This document shows, piece by piece, positions 20,833 to 29,845 of a stretch of DNA of 64,000 nucleotides. Where the stretch lies: the NCBI RefSeq assembly GCF_905171765.1, contig NC_053397.1:110625295-110689294 (forward strand). The letters run 5' to 3'. This stretch comes from Bufo bufo. Lineage: Eukaryota; Chordata; Amphibia; Anura; Bufonidae. A program made the translations under genes and the position numbers. The notes under the pieces were generated by a model. The model saw nothing but the letters and a program-made list of their open reading frames with translations, did not search any database and had not been told where the DNA came from. How positions within the stretch are numbered: position 1 is the first letter of the stretch; each line of letters opens with the position of its first letter.

Positions 20833-21315
20833 TCAGATCTCGGCCGATCTCCAATCGAAAGTCGGATTATGCTTCCGGAGCCAGGGGTACCCCAAGACCA
20901 CCGAGTAGTGTGGAGACGAAATAACCTGGAGGCAGACCGACTCTCTGTGAACGGCACCAATGGCTATCCCCACTGGAAGGGTCTCATGAGTCACGTGTGG
21001 CGGCAGAAGGGGTCTGCCGTCTATCGCCTCAAGAGCCAGTGGGGAACCTCGAGCCTGCAGAGGAATGGAATTGGCGGCAGCGAACACATTATCAATGAAC
21101 AAACCACCGGCACCAGAGTCCACCAACGCCTGGGTCGTCACCGAGCCCCCGACCCAGGAGAGGACAACAGTGATCAGTGGTTTGTCAACACGGGAAACCG
21201 GGGACGAGGAGACTCCACCCAAGATCTGCCCCCGACAGGATCTCAGGTGCGAGCGTTTCCCGGACGGTTCGGACATGCCAACCGAAAATGCCCACCGAGA
21301 CCACAGTACATGCAT
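20833..21315 (-). pseudogene. Gypsy aspartic protease region, truncated pol
   Basis: Contains ALVDSGAGGLFIDNVFAAA, the retropepsin active-site motif in the DSGA form found in Ty3/Gypsy, then PLALEAIDGRPL and VVLGYPWLRKHNPTFDW, the conserved end of this protease before the reverse transcriptase. The frame overlaps the end of gag and is shifted relative to it, as in elements that use frameshifting to make Gag-Pol. It stops at 20833 where the element is cut. Confidence 0.8.
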
Positions 21316-22205
21316 CGGCCCTCGCGTCTCCGGAGTACCCTCTCCCCCTCGGACAGGCGAGCAAACCCCAGCTGCATGGGTTCACCCCCAGACAAGTCAT
21401 CAACAAACGTAGGCGCCAATCTGTTAGAAAACCTCCGCAGGCTCTCCTTAAAGGAAGGTCTCTCCCTGAGTCTGGTGTCAATCAAAATCAGGAAAGAAAT
21501 AAGAGACTCGAGCTCCACTGGTAGGTCCTTAGCTGCAACCTCATCCTTCAAGGCATCCGAGAGACCATGAGAGAAAGCAGCGACCAGAGCCTCATTATTC
21601 CAGCCCACCTCTGCTGCCAGGGTACGAAACTCAATGGCGTATTCAGCTACGGATCGTGAACCCTGTCTGATGGACATAAGGAGCTTCGCAGCAGAGGCAG
21701 CACGAGCCGGCACATCGAATACCTTCCGAAGAGAAGCAACAAAACCGGAAAACTCGGCAACCACCGGATTGTTGTTCTCCCATAAAGGGCTGGCCCAGGC
21801 CAAGGCCTTGTCCGAGAGCAGCGAGATCAAGAAGCCCACCTTTGATCTCTCAGTGGGAAAGGCATGTGGCAGCAACTCGAAATAAATGCCCACCTGGTTA
21901 AGGAAACCTCGGCACTGAGTTGGCTCTCCCCCAAAGCGCTGTGGAAGAGGGGCAGAACCGGTCATACCCCGAAACACCGCAGGTGCAACAACAGGTGTCG
22001 GGGTAGACTCTGGCGCAACAACCGGAGCGGCAGTAGGAGCGGGCCCAGGAGCGACAACCGACCCATCGGCAACGGGAGCGAAATGAGCCGTGCGTTCAAG
22101 CAGGGTTTGCAACGCCACAGCGAACCGACCCAACAGGTGATCCTGCTGATCAAGTCTGGCAACCAGCGTGGGTAGCGAGGATGGCCCTGTACCGTCAGAA
22201 TTCAT
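21243..22205 (-). CDS. Gypsy Gag with one CCHC zinc knuckle
   Basis: An intact frame of 320 residues. It starts MNSDGTGPSSLPTLVARLDQ with a coiled-coil-like first segment, then an Ala/Pro/Val-rich linker (residues about 45-75), then the Ty3/Gypsy capsid homology (GFLNQVGIYFELLP, DKALAWASPLWEN, VAEYAIEFRTLAAEVGWN, FSHGLSDALKDE), and near the C-terminus the zinc knuckle CMYCGLGGHFRLACPNRP (C-x2-C-x4-H-x4-C). Gag packages element RNA into particles. It begins just inside the LTR. The frame is complete although pol is lost, so it is a young fragment. Confidence 0.88.
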   Translation of the reverse strand: MNSDGTGPSSLPTLVARLDQQDHLLGRFAVALQTLLERTAHFAPVADGSVVAPGPAPTAAPVVAPESTPTPVVAPAVFRGMTGSAPLPQRFGGEPTQCRGFLNQVGIYFELLPHAFPTERSKVGFLISLLSDKALAWASPLWENNNPVVAEFSGFVASLRKVFDVPARAASAAKLLMSIRQGSRSVAEYAIEFRTLAAEVGWNNEALVAAFSHGLSDALKDEVAAKDLPVELESLISFLILIDTRLRERPSFKESLRRFSNRLAPTFVDDLSGGEPMQLGFARLSEGERVLRRREGRCMYCGLGGHFRLACPNRPGNART

Positions 22206-22218
22206 GGCTTGGTCCTAA

Positions 22219-22710
22219 TGTCACGGAACCATGAACCAGACGTACAACAAGGGATAAGTGAAAATAAGAAGGCTTTATTGAAAATAAAGCTGTAAAGCAA
22301 AAGTCCAAACGGATGGCGAAACCGAAGCAGAGTCTTTGCGAAGCCAGAGGTCAGGAACCAGAAGGGTAGTCAGAAGAAGCCAGGATCAGGAACCAGCAGG
22401 GTAGTCAGACGAAGCCAGGATCAGGAACCAGCAGGGTAGTCGGACGAAACCAGGATCAGGAACCAGCAGGGTAGTCGGACGAAACCAGGATCAGGAACCA
22501 GAAGCAGCAGCAGTCTAGAAGCATGTGAACACAGGAGGACCAAGCAGGGAACTGAAGCCACAGACCTCCTATATATATGAGCTAGGCATCCAGCTCCTCC
22601 CAGTGGGAAGGAGGAGCCGCAGGGTGGGAGGCTACAAGAAACCCAGAAACCAAGATGGCCGCCAGCACATGTCAAACGAAGGAGAACAGCAAGAAGGTAA
22701 GACCATGACA
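22219..22710 (-). repeat. Gypsy LTR
   Basis: On the minus strand runs TGTCATGGTCTTACC to GGTTCCGTGACA, 492 bp. An AATAAAG signal (minus, near 22272) sits close to the 3' end. The segment 22370-22505 holds three to four copies of a 35-bp repeat (GGATCAGGAACCAGCAGGGT). Confidence 0.8.
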
Positions 22711-22713
22711 CCC

Positions 22714-23171
22714 TGATAGTTTGCATTTACTTGGTTTTCAGTGGGACGGCTGTTACTACATGGACTGTTGTTTGCCGATGGGTTGTGCGATTTCGTGCTC
22801 ATTGTTTGAATAGTTTAGTTCTTTTCTAGAATGGGTGGTAAAACAGGAGGCGGGATGGAGTTCGGTTTTGCACTACCTGGATGATTTTTTGTTTTTGGGT
22901 CCGGCTGGATCCAGGGTGTGTGCTGTTTTGTTGCATACAATGGAAAGAGTGGCGGCGCGCTTCGGTATTCCGCTAGCAGCGGATAAGACAGAGGGCCACG
23001 GTTATAAAGTTTTTAAGGATCGAGATTGACAGTGTGGCCATGGAATGTCGTTTGCCTGACAATAAGGTGTCTGATCTGTTGAATGAGGTTGTGTTCTTAC
23101 GGAAGGCGAAGAAGGTCCAGCTCAAGTGGGTTCAATCGCTTTTGGGCAAATAGAATTTCGCTTGTCGCATC
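22714..23171 (+). pseudogene. Ngaro A reverse transcriptase, C-terminal part
   Basis: The frame begins directly at the Gypsy edge with FQWDGCYYMDCCLPMGCAIS, a finger/palm motif of this family, passes an in-frame stop, then reads SVLHYLDDFLFLGPAGS. YLDD is the catalytic motif. It continues ARFGIPLAADKTEG and, in a shifted frame, DSVAMECRLPDNKVSDLL. Stops and at least two frameshifts make it non-functional, and the N-terminal half is deleted. Confidence 0.8.
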
Positions 23172-23822
23172 TTGCCGATGGGGCGGGTTTTTTATCATTG
23201 TTTGGCGCTGGCGACAGCGGGGGTTACTGCCCCTTTTCATTATTTGCGTTTACCTGCAGCAGTGAAGGATGATTTAGTGGTGTGGGAGGCGTTTTTGTCG
23301 GAGTATAATGGCCGGTCTATGTGGATGGAGGCGGTGATTAGTAGTGATGATTTGGAATTGTTCTCGGATGCATCGGGTTCGTTTGGATATGGTGTTTTTT
23401 GTAGGAGTCAGTGGAGTGCGGGTGCGTGGCCGGTTGAGTGGAGGCAGGCCGGTTTCCCTACTAACTTGGTATTGTTGGAGCTTTTTCCTATTGTTTTGGC
23501 TACTGAGTTATGGGGGGACTGGCTTAGGAATCAGCGGGTGCGTTTCTACTGTGATAATATGGGTGTTGTGCAGGCAATCAATAGCCAGACGGCGAACTCG
23601 CCTCCGGTGTTGAATTTACTGAGGCATCTGGTATTGCGGGGTTTGCGGTTGAATGCATGTTTTGTTGCGGTACATGTTCCTGGAGTAGATAACTCACTTG
23701 CCGATTCCCTTTCTCGCTTTCAGTGGGATCATTTCCGCAGCTTGGCGCTGGGTGCCGAGGTCCAGGGGTTGCCCTGTCCCCAGTGGCTCTGGAGCGTGGC
23801 CTTGGGGTGCCGGCAGACCTGA
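23172..23822 (+). CDS. Ngaro A RNase H domain
   Basis: An open frame of 216 residues from MPMGRVFYHCLALATAG. It has the RNase H signatures of Ngaro/DIRS elements: LELFSDASGSFGYGVF (first Asp), LLELFPIVLATELWGDWL (Glu), RVRFYCDNMGVVQAINSQ (second Asp) and VHVPGVDNSLADSLSRFQW (last Asp). The domain degrades RNA in the RNA-DNA hybrid during reverse transcription. It is the continuation of the reverse transcriptase polyprotein and overlaps the start of the recombinase frame. Confidence 0.85.
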   Translation: MPMGRVFYHCLALATAGVTAPFHYLRLPAAVKDDLVVWEAFLSEYNGRSMWMEAVISSDDLELFSDASGSFGYGVFCRSQWSAGAWPVEWRQAGFPTNLVLLELFPIVLATELWGDWLRNQRVRFYCDNMGVVQAINSQTANSPPVLNLLRHLVLRGLRLNACFVAVHVPGVDNSLADSLSRFQWDHFRSLALGAEVQGLPCPQWLWSVALGCRQT

Positions 23823-24694
23823 TTAGGCAGTCGCTTAGTAGAGGTACGTGGTCGGCCTATTCTTCAGTGTGGTCGTTGTGGGAGGAGTTGATTGAGCAGG
23901 TGGGTGGTTGCAGTTCATTAGAGGATTTTCGGGTGTTATTGGTTTTTTGGGTGAGGCAGTCTTATGCTGCGGGTTTGTCATTTTCGGTTGCGTCAAAGAG
24001 GGTAGCGGCTGTTGCCTTCTGGTTGCGCTTGCAGGGCCTGGCTGACGTGTCTAGGTGTTTTATGGTGCGGCAGGCTTTAAAGGGTTACCGTCGTAGTGTG
24101 GTGCGGAAGGACAGTCGGAGGCCAGTTTCGTTTGCAGTGTTGCAGATGCTGTGGAAAGAGGCGGGGTTGGTTTGTGTGTCGGCATTTGAAGTGTGTCTGT
24201 TTAGGGTGGCATTTGCATTAGCCTTTTTCGGGGCTTTTCGTGTATCAGAATTGGTGTCAGCAAGTCGCACGGGTGGTGGAGGTTTGTTGTGGGAAGACGT
24301 TGGGCTGGTAGACGGTGTTTCGAGATGTATGCTCCGCAAGTCTAAGACTGATCAGGAGGGTAAAGGCGTTGTTTTGTGGCTTAGGCCGCTTGTGGGGTCA
24401 GTGTTTTGTCCTGTGCGCTAAGTGCAGGAATTTTTGGAGTTGCGTCCCGGCGGCCCGGGTGTGTTGCTGGTTCATCGGGATGGTTCGCGGTTGTCTTGAT
24501 TTCAATTTGTAGCTGTATTCAGGAGATGCTTGTCGGCCGCGGGTCTTCCTGCGAAGGATTTTGCATCTCACTCATTTAGGATCGGGGCCGCGACCGAGGC
24601 TTCCAGGTGGGGCCTGGGGGAAGAGGTTATAAAGCGTATCCGGCGTTGGGAGTCGGATTGTTTTCAATCATATGTTAGGCCTCATCTGTTATAA
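23790..24694 (+). pseudogene. Ngaro A tyrosine recombinase
   Basis: Starts near DLIRQSLSRGTWSAYSSVW, has the N-terminal DNA-binding part (FWVRQSYAAGLSFSVASKRV) and the catalytic part FALAFFGAFRVSELVSASR (first Arg). It continues after a disruption (stop at 24421 and another near 24510) with FASHSFRIGAATEASRWG (HxxR box) and FQSYVRPHLL (nucleophilic Tyr), ending at 24694. All four key residues of box I and II are visible, so only stops and frameshifts disable it. The enzyme would integrate the circular cDNA. A downstream SGNH hydrolase follows in the same direction. Confidence 0.85.
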
Positions 24695-24859
24695 TGGTGC
24701 GGGGGAGGGGTTGCGTTGACTCTTATGTATTGAGTTGGCGTTGGCAGTGAAGGTCTTAACTCTATTTGTTTTGTTGCAGGGGCGGCTCCTTGTCTTGAAT
24801 GGATTTTCGGGCACTGATACGTCTATTAGGGGGCCCTGCGAGCTGACGTTCGGCGTCAA

Positions 24860-25366
24860 TTGGGTTTTCCGATGGAGGAGTTGCTAATCCGGTGGATTTG
24901 TTTGAGGGGGCTTCTCTGGGGGCGGGTTTTGCCTGAGATCCATGCAAACGTCATGTTAGATCGCCCGCCTGATATCTTAGTTCTGCATGTGGGTGGCAAT
25001 GATTTGGGGATGCGTCGGTCCCGTGACGTGATTCGGGATATTAAGTTGGACGTGTTGCGTTTGTTGTCAGATTTTCCGGATTTGCTGGTGGTGTGGTCAG
25101 AGGTAGTTGCGAGAAGTAGTTGGCGGTTTGCAAGATCGGTGGAACGGATGAACAAAGCTCGGGTGAAGTTGAACAAAGAGGTGGGACGTTTTGTTCGCAG
25201 ACAAGGTGGTTTGGTGGTTCGCCATCAGGAATTGGAAGTGGCATCACCTCAATTCTTGAGATCCGATGGCATGCATCTTAACGATGTGGGGATTGACATG
25301 TGGGCATTAGGTATTCAGGAGGGTCTGGAAACGGCCCTTAGGGTGTGGCAGGACGCCCACAGGTGA
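24860..25366 (+). CDS. Ngaro A SGNH/GDSL-type hydrolase domain
   Basis: The open frame has DILVLHVGGNDLGMRRS (block III, Gly and Asn of the SGNH set), KARVKLNKEVGRFVRRQ, and FLRSDGMHLNDVGIDMWALG (block V, catalytic Asp and His). The expected block I GDS serine lies upstream in a less certain frame (about 24770-24860), so the start given may not be the true one. SGNH hydrolases are esterases. Vertebrate Ngaro elements are known to carry this domain after the recombinase, where its function is not established. The frame is intact to the stop at 25366. Confidence 0.8.
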   Translation: MGFPMEELLIRWICLRGLLWGRVLPEIHANVMLDRPPDILVLHVGGNDLGMRRSRDVIRDIKLDVLRLLSDFPDLLVVWSEVVARSSWRFARSVERMNKARVKLNKEVGRFVRRQGGLVVRHQELEVASPQFLRSDGMHLNDVGIDMWALGIQEGLETALRVWQDAHR

Positions 25367-25583
25367 GGTGTCACCAGTGGTCTTCTGGTGGCTGATTGAT
25401 ATGGGATCCTGGGGGAGCAATACAATGGTTTAAGAGATGCAGGACATGTTGGAGCCTGTATCTCATGTGGTTTGTGAATGCCGAGGATGGGGCTCCTGTT
25501 TGGGCTAAAAGGCCTACAGGAGGAGATACTTGGATACTTCAAGGATTTGGTGCCCTTGGGTCGGTGAGTGCAGCCAAGGGTAA

Positions 25584-26081
25584 GGCTACTTTCACACGAG
25601 CGTTCGGGTGTCCGCTCGTGCGCTCCGTTTGAAGGGGCTCACGAGCGGCCCCGAACGCATCCGTCTGGCCCTAATGCATTCTCAGTGGAGGCGGATCCAC
25701 TGAGAATGCATCCGCCTGCCAGCGCTCAGCCTCCGCTCCGCTCAGTGAGCGGACACCTGAACGCTGCTTGCAGCGTTCGGGTGTCCGCCTGGCCGTGCGG
25801 AGGCGAGCGGATCTGTCCAGACTTATAATGGAAGTCAATGGGGACGGATCCGCTTGAAGATGACACCATATGGCTCAATCTTCAAGCGGATCTGTTCCCC
25901 ATTGACTTTCAATGTAAAGTCTGAACGGATCCGCTCAGGCTACTTTCTGACTTAGAAAATTTTCTAAGTAATAATGCAGACGGATCCGTTCTGAACGGAT
26001 GCAAACGTCTGCATTATCGGAGCGGATCCGTCTGATGAAACATCAGACGGATCCGCTCCGAACGCTCGTGTGAAAGTAGCC
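25584..26081. mobile_element. Harbinger-type MITE
   Basis: TAA on both sides (25581-25583 and 26082-26084). The ends are GGCTACTTTCACACGAGCG and its inverse ending GTGTGAAAGTAGCC. The interior is rich in GGATCCG palindromes. The same family occurs at 58351-58790. TWA duplications with GGC ends are the PIF/Harbinger signature. Confidence 0.85.
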
Positions 26082-26449
26082 TAAGTTTGAAGTATAAGGA
26101 GAGATGGTTAAGGAAGATACCGCTTGTTTGGGTTGCCCTCCAGGATCCTTGTTACGGTACAGTGGCTCATAATGTTGAAGGATGTGTTAAAGTGCCTGTT
26201 ATTATTATTATTTTGTGTGTATAATAAAGTTTGGCCGTAATGGTCATTTTACCAAAGCAAGAAGGTGTCAGTGTGGTTATTGGAAAGGGAATGGGTTTGG
26301 TAAGGGTAGCCGGAGGAAGATTCTTGCATCCTATTAAGTCATGTTATGTTTTGCTGACTGTTAATAAAACACTGAAGTTTGATTTACAACCTGGTTCCTT
26401 GCCTCTATACTGCGTCAGCTAACCTGACTACCAGAGAAAATCCCCACAA

Positions 26450-26464
26450 TATATATACAATACC

Positions 26465-26502
<38 letters not shown>

Positions 26503-26947
26503 ATCATGCATGGGAAGAGTCAATGATAGAGATAAATGAATGAATAAATGGCTAGATAAATGGATTCAAAACAATAAGGGCGAGAGGGGGGGGGGGCCCT
26601 ATTAAAATGATTTCTTAAAATACACATATGTATATATCATACAGACATTAAAAGGTATACAAGTTAATACACAATTGTGACCTATTTTAAGACAAAAAAA
26701 TATACAGTATAGCAGGTAGAGATAGTAGTAGTAGTAGTAGTGGGGTCCTTATATTAGAGGATCAAAAAATATATATTACTGAGGGGGTTTTGCGTGTACA
26801 AGACCACATGTATGCATGTATGTGCATCCACATGTGCACATGCCTGCACCCACATGCATACATACGCGTATCCGCATCCCCAGTGTCTGAAAAGGGGTAA
26901 ATCCAGATTAATAAGCCATATACTATATTCAGCAACACTTGTGGATA
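26450..26947. repeat. Simple repeats and unassigned sequence
   Basis: (TA)n at 26466-26500, a G-run at 26586, (AGT)n at 26726-26741, and alternating ACATGC/CATGTG sequence at 26800-26870. No gene. It may be the 3' region of the Penelope-like remnant whose coding end is at 28980-29400. Confidence 0.4.
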
Positions 26948-27088
26948 TACAGTACAGACCAAAAGTTTGGACACCTTCTTATTCAAAGAGTTTTCTTTAT
27001 TTTCATGACTATGAAGGCATCAAAACTATGAATTAACACATGTGGAATTATATACATAACAAACAAGTGTGAAACAACTGAAAATATG

Positions 27089-27361
27089 TCATATTCTAGG
27101 TTCTTCAAAGTAGCCACCTTTTGCTTTGATTACTGCTTTGCACACTCTTGGCATTCTCTTGATGAGCTTCAAGAGGTAGTCCCCTGAAATGGTCTTCCAA
27201 CAGTCTTGAAGGAGTTCCCAGAGATGCTTAGCACTTGTTGGCCCTTTTGCCTTCACTCTGCGGTCCAGCTCACCCCAAACCATCTCGATTGGGTTCAGGT
27301 CCGGTGACTGTGGAGGCCAGGTCATCTGGCGCAGCACCCCATCACTCTCCTTCATTGTCAA
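27089..27361 (-). pseudogene. Tc1 transposase C-terminal fragment (left half)
   Basis: 90 residues: WPPQSPDLNPIEMVWGELDR is the region of the third catalytic residue (D-x-N-P-I-E) of Tc1-type DDE transposases, followed by SAKHLWELLQDCWKTISG and RMPRVCKAVIKAKGG. The first two Asp motifs are missing. Nearly identical peptides occur at 27566-27838 (plus) and 51491-51763 (minus). Confidence 0.85.
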
Positions 27362-27452
27362 ATAGCCCTTACTTTCAAAGTTTTCCCAATTTTCCGGCTG
27401 ACTGACTGACCTTCATTTCTTAAAGTAATTTTCTTTACTTAGAATTGGTATT

Positions 27453-27838
27453 ATGGCAAGAAAAAAGCAGCTAAGTAAAGAAAAACGAGTGGCCATCATT
27501 ACTTTAAGAAATGAAGGTCAGTCAGTCAGCCGGAAAATTGGGAAAACTTTGAAAGTAAGGGCTATTTGACAATGAAGGAGAGTGATGGGGTGCTGCGCCA
27601 GATGACCTGGCCTCCACAGTCACCGGACCTGAACCCAATCGAGATGGTTTGGGGTGAGCTGGACCGCAGAGTGAAGGCAAAAGGGCCAACAAGTGCTAAG
27701 CATCTCTGGGAACTCCTTCAAGACTGTTGGAAGACCATTTCAGGGGACTACCTCTTGAAGCTCATCACGAGAATGCCAAGAGTGTGCAAAGCAGTAATCA
27801 AAGCAAAAGGTGGCTACTTTGAAGAACCTAGAATATGA
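27453..27838 (+). pseudogene. Tc1 transposase N-terminus joined to C-terminus (right half)
   Basis: MARKKQLSKEKRVAIITLRN begins at 27453. This is the first helix-turn-helix of the paired-type DNA-binding domain. It runs 38 codons to a TGA at 27567-27569, and immediately in the next frame follows the C-terminal 90 residues (to 27838). About two-thirds of a Tc1 transposase between these parts is deleted. Confidence 0.8.
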
Positions 27839-28036
27839 CATATTTTCAGTTGTTTCACACTTGTTTATTATGTATATAATTCCACATGTGTTAATTCATA
27901 GTTTTGATGCCTTCAGTGTGAATCTACAATTTTCATAGTCATGAAAATAAAGAAAACTCTTTGAATGAAAAGGTGTGTCCAAACTTTTGGTCTGTACTGT
28001 GTATATATAAGCATTAATAGTAAAAATATACTATAT

Positions 28037-28934
28037 TTTTCGCCCGATAAGACGCACCTAGGTTTTTGAGGAGGAAAATAAGAAAACAAATATTTTGAAC
28101 CAAAAGGTGTGCTTTTGGTGGGTTTTGAACTAATGGTGGTCTGTGGATGACACTATTATGGGGGATCTGTGGATGACACTGTTATGGAGGGGATCTGTGG
28201 ATGACCATGCTATGGGGTATCTGTGGATGACCATGCTATGGAGTATCTGTGGATGGCATTGTTATGGGGAGGGGTATCTGTGGATGACGCTGTTATTAGG
28301 GGGATCTGTGGATGACCATGCTATGGGGGGGGATCTGTGGATGACACTATATAGCATCTTATGCTGTATGTGTCATCCACAGACCCCCCCCATTACAGTG
28401 TCCCCCAATACACTCGGCCCCGCCGCTCACAGCAGTATACATATCTAAACACTAATCCTTAACCTCCAGTAACTTTAAAGCAGTGCTATCCTGTTTGTTT
28501 ACTACTTACAAACAAGCTTTGGTAACAGGCAGAGCGTGTGGCGGCTTAACGTCACTCACTCACATCACGTGCCTGCTCTGCCTGCTTCATTCATAAAGTG
28601 GGAGGAACAGGCGTGTGACGTGAGTGACGTTACGCCGCAGCCCGCTTTGCCTGTTACCGGAGTTTGATTGTAAGTAGTAAACAAACAGGATTCTGCTGCT
28701 TTAAAGTTACTGGAGGTTAAGGATTAGTGTTTAGATATGTATACTGCTGTGAGCGGCGGGGCCCGGTGTAAGAGTACAGTTGCCAGCCTCCAGACCCTCC
28801 CCCGACCCCGGTGATACATCGTTGCGCTGTGTTAGTGATGTAAAAATGGCAGCATTCGCCCCATAAGACGCACTGCCATTTCCCCCCACTTTTGGGGGGG
28901 GAGAAAGTGCGTCTTATGGGGCTAAAAATACGGT
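28037..28934. mobile_element. Inverted-repeat DNA element with internal minisatellite
   Basis: Ends: ATATTTTTCGCCCGATAAGA on the left, and TCTTATGGGGCTAAAAATAC on the right, inversely related. The interior has a 28-35 bp minisatellite (GGATCTGTGGATGACACTG) at 28140-28350, then an inverted repeat pair (28420-28540 with 28655-28765, blocks AAACACTAATCCTTAACC and GTAGTAAACAAACAGG). Flanking TA is compatible with a Tc1/mariner relative, but the superfamily is uncertain. Confidence 0.55.
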
Positions 28935-28979
28935 ATATTATCATACGTGTATAGGGGTGGATGTTGGTGTGTTGCTATA

Positions 28980-29400
28980 TGATTGTTTTGTTCATTTAAT
29001 TCAGACCGTGCGGGGTTAAGGTATCAAGTTGGTGAATCCAAAAGACTTCCCCTTTTTGTAACTTGTCGATTTGATTAAATGGATTTTCTGGTATATGCTC
29101 TATTGGGGTGGCTTTGATGGGGTGCTTTTCTTTATCCGGTGTGGAAGCGCAATGTCTTGAAAGACCATGTTTCTGGTATTGTCAATGTATGTTATATCTA
29201 TGCTGGTTCATACGACAGTGTAGTGCTTGCCTGGTCCGCCCCAAATATGGTAGGCCGCACCCGCATTCAATCAGATCAGTGGCACGTCATATGTTGTTTT
29301 ATGGCAAAAACCATTCCATTGTATTTTGAAGTAAAACTTAACTGGTTATGGGTAATAATTATGGGTAATAATTATACAGCACAGACACGGGTTTGATCTG
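28980..29400 (-). pseudogene. Penelope-like element GIY-YIG endonuclease C-terminus
   Basis: On the minus strand one frame reads KLQKGEVFWIHQLDTLTPHG, then LN and a stop near 28996. FWI-x-L-x-TL-x-P-x-GLN is the characteristic end of the Penelope GIY-YIG endonuclease. Upstream, HFALPHRIKK resembles the conserved His-containing segment before it. The rest of the endonuclease is broken and no reverse transcriptase was found. The endonuclease nicks the target for reverse transcription. Confidence 0.7.
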
Positions 29401-29506
29401 CATTTAACATTCTCCAGTTCCGTTTATGTTGTTGTTATTTTGGAACTATTTTCATTGATGCTGTGCTACCTGAGTTTGCTGGGGGCTAGGATACTCTTGA
29501 TGGTTG

Positions 29507-29845
29507 GGGCCCGCCTATAAGTAATTTTTGGGGTACAAGTGAGATGTTTTGCTAGGTGCGGATCCCTCTCTGACTATCATTGCATCATTAGCTGATGTCA
29601 GTGGGAGTGTCCTACACTTGCTGCTGGCAAAGTAACCACGAGTGCATCCAGCATCTGTGTGGGATGCGCAACGGGGGAAGATCTCATCCCTGCACATCAA
29701 TCAGGGCAAGCCCGTCCACAACAACACCCCCTCCCCCTGCAGTGGCGCGCCCAAACTGGGCTTAAATACAAGTATGTTTTTTATAATGTATTATATGTAA
29801 ATACTGTCCCTGAAGGGGACCATATGCCCTTGAAACACAAAGACC
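29507..29845 (+). mobile_element. Penelope-like terminal segment, split by a hAT
   Basis: Same family as 15715-16100 but in plus orientation (blocks GATGTCAGTGGGAGTGTCC, AATCAGGGCAAGCCCG, CCCAAACTGGGCTTAAATAC). It is interrupted at the hammerhead-like 3' end by the hAT at 29846 and continues at 31203 with CGTAGACCTCAATAAATCTG. The hammerhead remnant (29801-29845) is decayed (CCTGAAGGGG for the core). Confidence 0.6.

Larger units (their letters stand above)
20818..22710 (-). mobile_element. Gypsy (Ty3) fragment: LTR, gag, protease
   Basis: Reads leftwards: LTR (22710-22219), gag (22205-21243), protease (about 21315-20833), then an abrupt end next to Ngaro ORF1. Reverse transcriptase, integrase and the second LTR are absent. 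The flanks CCAGGTGAG and CCCTGATAG give no target duplication, so the fragment came in with deletions on its left and of the Ngaro sequence around it. Only about 13 bases separate the LTR from the gag ATG, so no primer binding site is recognisable. Confidence 0.8.
19910..26420 (+). mobile_element. Ngaro element A (tyrosine-recombinase retrotransposon)
   Basis: Ordered remnants of all Ngaro parts are present: ORF1 (20114), reverse transcriptase with YLDD (22714-23110), RNase H (23172), tyrosine recombinase (23790-24694), SGNH hydrolase (24860-25366) and a 3' region with AATAAAGTTTGGCCGTAATG near 26224. A Gypsy fragment (20818-22710) replaces the middle of ORF1 and the start of the reverse transcriptase. 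A Harbinger MITE (25584-26081) lies in the 3' region. Ngaro elements integrate through the recombinase, so no target duplication is expected. Both edges are approximate. Confidence 0.8.
26948..28003. mobile_element. Palindromic Tc1/mariner derivative, copy 1
   Basis: Both ends are TACAGTACAGACCAAAAGTT and its inverse, at TA sites. The element is an inverted dimer: the left half carries the transposase C-terminus on the minus strand, the right half an N-terminus joined to a C-terminus on the plus strand. The centre at about 27440-27500 holds the short region between the two halves. The catalytic core is deleted in both halves, so it must be mobilised in trans. Confidence 0.85.
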
